Below are positions 39,049 to 41,884 of a stretch of 41,884 bases of DNA, in pieces. A model generated the notes under the pieces. The model was not told where the DNA came from. It made no database searches and worked only from the letters and a program-made list of their open reading frames with translations. The number at the start of each line of letters is the position of its first letter. Position 1 is the first letter of the stretch. Position numbers and translations under genes: made by a program. Origin of the DNA: Planctomycetaceae bacterium (GTDB lineage: Bacteria; Planctomycetota; Phycisphaerae; SM23-33); the NCBI GenBank assembly GCA_021371965.1, contig JAJFVE010000087.1, positions 1 through 41,884 on the forward strand, in the 5' to 3' direction.

Positions 39049-41884
39049 TTACTTCGTGTGGAAATCGAACTTGTCGGGCGTCAGGTAGTAGTCCACCGAG
39101 ACGTCCACAAAGTTCGGGTCGGCGTACGTATTGCCATAGTACTTTGAGGAGTACGCCTCAAAGCCGCTCAGGGAGTAGCTGGTCCCGGCGATCCGGAAGG
39201 CGCCACTCGATCCGCTCATGCGGTACACCGTGTTGCCGTACACGGTGTTGTTGGTGGCCCGGGTGCTGTCGAAGTCGATCGCCGGCCCCGAGTACGTCAC
39301 GATCGTGTTGTTACGGATAACGCAGCCGTAAATCTCATACTTCTGGGCCGACGTCGTGTCGTTGAACAGGATGCCCTGGAAGTTCGCGGGCTGGTAGTTC
39401 CCGTTCCAGCTATAGCGCCCAACCCAGATGATGTTGTCCTCGAAGGTGAGGTTGTACTGATTGTACGGCAGGATGGTGGAGGCCGCATCGTCATAGGTGT
39501 TGACGACGATGCCCTGCTTGTTGTTGTTGAAGATCAGGTTGCCTCGCACGATCGAGTCGTGCACGCCTTCGAGGAACGAGATCCCGGCCAGGTTGTTCGT
39601 ATGGATCACGTTGCCTTCGATGAGCAGGTTCGACACCCGCCCGTTGTACTGGATGCCCGTGCGCCCGTTGCGGTAGAACAGGCTGTCGCGAATCGTGATA
39701 TTGGCACTGGGCAGGTCGCGCGACCCGAAATACAGGCCGTGCTCGCCGGGGTTGTCGTGGAACACGCTGTATTCGACCAGGATGTTCTGCAGGTCCTGCA
39801 CGGCGTGGAAGCCCCACTTGAAGCCCACGGCCTCGATGTTCCGGAAGGTCATGTTGTGACCGTAGTGGTTCTCGAGGCCGGACCCGGTGCCGCTCTTGGT
39901 GGGGTCGGACGCCACAAAACCGTCAAAGACCACGTTGCTGCCGTCGACGGCCATCGCGATGCTCGATGCGCTGAAGACGACCTTCTCGCCCGGCATGGCC
40001 ATGAACACGATGGGGTTGCTGGCCGTTCCATCGACGCTGTTGTCATTGAACGCGCCGTACGTCCCGCCGCGATAGATCACCATGTCGCCGGGCTTGAGGG
40101 CAATGCCGCTCCAACTGGCGAAGGGATGACTCATGTCGCCGATGACACCGGTGCTATTGCTGCCGCTGGTCGAGACGTAAATGATGCGGGTGGGGTTGTA
40201 GCCCAGGTGCGACAGGAAGGCGTTGATCGTGCCGTACTTGGCCACGCCTTGCGCCCACGTGTTCACCGTCGCGTCGGTGTCGTCGGCGTCGGGGCCTTTC
40301 GAGCTGGCCACGCCGTAGCCGTCGCCGTCGCGGTCGATGTACATCACGCTGCCGCCCAGGTCGTCGCCGGGAATACTCGTGCCGCCGCCAGGCGGCGTGA
40401 CCGTCAGCGTGACTGCGGCTGTATCGGTGCCGCCGTGGCCGTCACTGACCGTATAACCAAAGCCGTCGGACCCGTAGTAGCTGGCCGTCGGCGTGTAGGT
40501 AAACGTCCCGTTGCTGTTCTTGACCAGCGTGCCGTGCGCAGCCTGGGTGTACTGGCTGATCGAAAGCGTATCGCCGTCAACATCGGTGTCGTTGGCCAGC
40601 ACGTTGATTGTCGCCGACGAACCCGAGCCCACGATGGCCGCATCATCCGTCGCCACCGGTGCGTGGTTGGCCGCTGCGGCAACCGTGACGTTCACCAAGG
40701 CCGAGGCCGTGCCGCCCTTGCCGTCGCTGATGCTATAACCGAAGCTGTCGGCTCCGATGTAACCGGCCGCCGACGTGTACGTGAACGTCCCGTTGCTGTT
40801 CTTGACCACCGTTCCATGCGCCGCGGCCGTGTTGGCCGTGACGGTCAGCGGGTCCCCGTCGGGGTCGCTGTCGTTGGCCAGGACGTTGACCGTCACCGGC
40901 GTGCCGGAGATGGCGCTGACGGCGTCATTGGCGGCCACCGGGTTGGCGTTGGCCGTCACTCCCGTGCGGGCGCTCTGGGCTGGGCCCGTACCGGTGGGCG
41001 TGTACGTGGCGTCACGGGTCAGCACGATCTTGTCGACGGCCGTGCCGTCTTCACGCATCCAGACGTTAAGCGTGTGGACGCCGGCCGTGGCGACGTTGAC
41101 CGCCACGCGCGTGGCGCCGTTGGCATCAACGACGCTGTTGTTCCAGTCCCACGTCGTGGTCGTGTCCGTCATCCCCCACTTGCCCAGCGTGACGGCCTGA
41201 CCGTCAAGGCCGACGTTGATCGAGTCGTCCGAGCCGGTGGCGCCGATGGTGCGGATCCACACATAGTACGTGCCGGGCGTACTGAACTGGATCTGGTAAT
41301 CCAGCCTTGCCCCGGCAAGACTGTCACCCAGGCTCACCTTGGCGTTGGGCACGGCCTGCATGGCGCTGGCGCCGCTGAAACCGGTCAGCGCCGTCGTGGG
41401 CGTCCACGCGGTGTTGGCGCCGGCGCCGGTGCCGGCGACGTTGGCGGTGGCATTCTCCGCTTCCATCGAAACCAGTCCGTTGCTCTCGAGAAACGCGCCC
41501 GTGGTGTTTACCGGGGTGATCGTCAGTGTCACGGCGGCGGTAGACGTGCCACCCTTGCCGTGGGAGACGACGTACGTGAAGCTGTCCTGCCCGCTGTAGG
41601 TGGCCACCGGCGTGTAGACCAGCCCGTCGCGGCCGGCAGCGACGCTGCCATGGGCGGCCTGCGTGAAGCTGGCCACGCTCAGCGCGTCGCCGTCAACGTC
41701 CGTGTCGTTGGCCAGCACGTTGACCGTCACGGCCTCGCCCTCGAGCGTTGTGGCCGTGTCGTTCGCGGCTGTCGGCGCATCGTTGACCGGCGTGACCGTG
41801 ATGGCAACTGCGCCCGTGGCCGTGCCGCCCTTGCCATCGCTGACGGTGTAGTTGAAGCTGTCGGAACCGCTGTAATTGAGCGCC
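39049..41884 (-). CDS. Large surface/secreted protein: tandem cadherin-like repeats, carbohydrate-binding-like domain, parallel beta-helix (N-terminus outside window)
   Basis: The 944 visible residues are the C-terminal part of a bigger protein; the frame is open to the end of the window. From the N-terminal side come partial and full cadherin-like (tandem-95/VCBS-type) modules with VTVNVLANDTDVDGD and SFTYVVSHGKGG/SFGYSISDGKGG signatures, interrupted by a CBM6/35-like domain (about 41460-41010; SMEAENATANVAG, GTYYVWIRTIG, VNVATAGVHTLNVWM). Then come two more cadherin-like modules, a short calcium-binding-like DRDGDGYGV stretch (about 40330-40300), and a right-handed beta-helix (about 40180-39060; repeated NxTIRNN/NLLIEGNVIHTNN turns) as in pectate-lyase-like folds. 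No sorting motif is seen at the C-terminus. It probably adheres to or degrades polysaccharide outside the cell. Confidence 0.88.
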   Translation of the reverse strand, partial: ALNYSGSDSFNYTVSDGKGGTATGAVAITVTPVNDAPTAANDTATTLEGEAVTVNVLANDTDVDGDALSVASFTQAAHGSVAAGRDGLVYTPVATYSGQDSFTYVVSHGKGGTSTAAVTLTITPVNTTGAFLESNGLVSMEAENATANVAGTGAGANTAWTPTTALTGFSGASAMQAVPNAKVSLGDSLAGARLDYQIQFSTPGTYYVWIRTIGATGSDDSINVGLDGQAVTLGKWGMTDTTTTWDWNNSVVDANGATRVAVNVATAGVHTLNVWMREDGTAVDKIVLTRDATYTPTGTGPAQSARTGVTANANPVAANDAVSAISGTPVTVNVLANDSDPDGDPLTVTANTAAAHGTVVKNSNGTFTYTSAAGYIGADSFGYSISDGKGGTASALVNVTVAAAANHAPVATDDAAIVGSGSSATINVLANDTDVDGDTLSISQYTQAAHGTLVKNSNGTFTYTPTASYYGSDGFGYTVSDGHGGTDTAAVTLTVTPPGGGTSIPGDDLGGSVMYIDRDGDGYGVASSKGPDADDTDATVNTWAQGVAKYGTINAFLSHLGYNPTRIIYVSTSGSNSTGVIGDMSHPFASWSGIALKPGDMVIYRGGTYGAFNDNSVDGTASNPIVFMAMPGEKVVFSASSIAMAVDGSNVVFDGFVASDPTKSGTGSGLENHYGHNMTFRNIEAVGFKWGFHAVQDLQNILVEYSVFHDNPGEHGLYFGSRDLPSANITIRDSLFYRNGRTGIQYNGRVSNLLIEGNVIHTNNLAGISFLEGVHDSIVRGNLIFNNNKQGIVVNTYDDAASTILPYNQYNLTFEDNIIWVGRYSWNGNYQPANFQGILFNDTTSAQKYEIYGCVIRNNTIVTYSGPAIDFDSTRATNNTVYGNTVYRMSGSSGAFRIAGTSYSLSGFEAYSSKYYGNTYADPNFVDVSVDYYLTPDKFDFHTK

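Noticed and set aside
40404..41884. Repeated segments that could be taken for a CRISPR array or other DNA repeat
   Set aside because: The repeats are codon-level repeats of cadherin-like protein modules, about 280 bases apart, with no short direct repeats and unique spacers.

Overview
This window is chromosomal DNA from a GC-rich bacterium, most likely a member of the Planctomycetota (Phycisphaerae-like) or another PVC-group lineage. The grounds are gene content and style: two GH29 alpha-fucosidases, two tandem GH116 enzymes, two URO-D-like proteins of the methyltransferase type, a DUF362-ferredoxin, a DUF3604/PHP-like protein, a giant cadherin-like/beta-helix surface protein, and many short palindromic repeats between genes. 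The assignment is inference; no rRNA or other marker gene is present. I saw no tRNA, rRNA, CRISPR array, transposase or integrase. No gene-free stretch exceeds 300 bases.

Layout. 1-2136 (minus): an M16 peptidase pair, one catalytic and one lacking the zinc motif. 2298-6634 (plus): gpsA, a lower-GC orphan gene, a GH29 fucosidase and a URO-D-like protein. 6675-10149 (minus): methyltransferase, LarA-type racemase homologue and GT2 glycosyltransferase. 10386-11234 (plus): a second methyltransferase with a zinc-ribbon-like N-terminus. 11394-12869 (minus): (methyl)malonate-semialdehyde dehydrogenase. 13055-14041 (plus): an exported alkaline-phosphatase-superfamily protein. 14078-26811 (minus): eight consecutive genes (GH116, GH116, GH5-like, URO-D-like, sugar isomerase-like, DUF362-ferredoxin, DUF3604, GH29) that look like a glycan-degradation locus, with repeats in most of the gaps. 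26874-29357 (minus): a visibly AT-richer three-gene cassette (small winged-helix-like protein, ParA-type ATPase, RelA/SpoT-domain alarmone synthetase) with its own promoter. 29463-34581 (minus): a YbhGFSR-type ABC exporter operon with overlapping genes. 34782-35810 (plus): an exported beta-propeller protein with a clear terminator. 35874-38790 (minus): an ArsR regulator and a four-domain sulfur-transfer flavoprotein, behind a promoter whose spacer is a near-perfect palindrome. 39049-41884 (minus): the C-terminal part of a surface protein that runs off the window.

How the parts may work together. The fucosidases, GH116 and GH5-like enzymes would release sugars from fucose- and glucose-containing glycans. 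The isomerase-like, URO-D-like, LarA-like and semialdehyde dehydrogenase proteins could take the products further, but their substrates cannot be read from sequence. The ArsR/flavoprotein unit looks like a self-regulated sulfane-sulfur handling system.

The best candidate for a less described system is the RelA/SpoT-ParA-winged-helix cassette. It is compact, translationally coupled, compositionally foreign, and inserted between housekeeping-type neighbours. Also notable are at least four families of structured intergenic repeats. Six promoter-like sites have a -10 hexamer, and five of them are followed directly by GC or one base before it; several of these decide which start codon is right.
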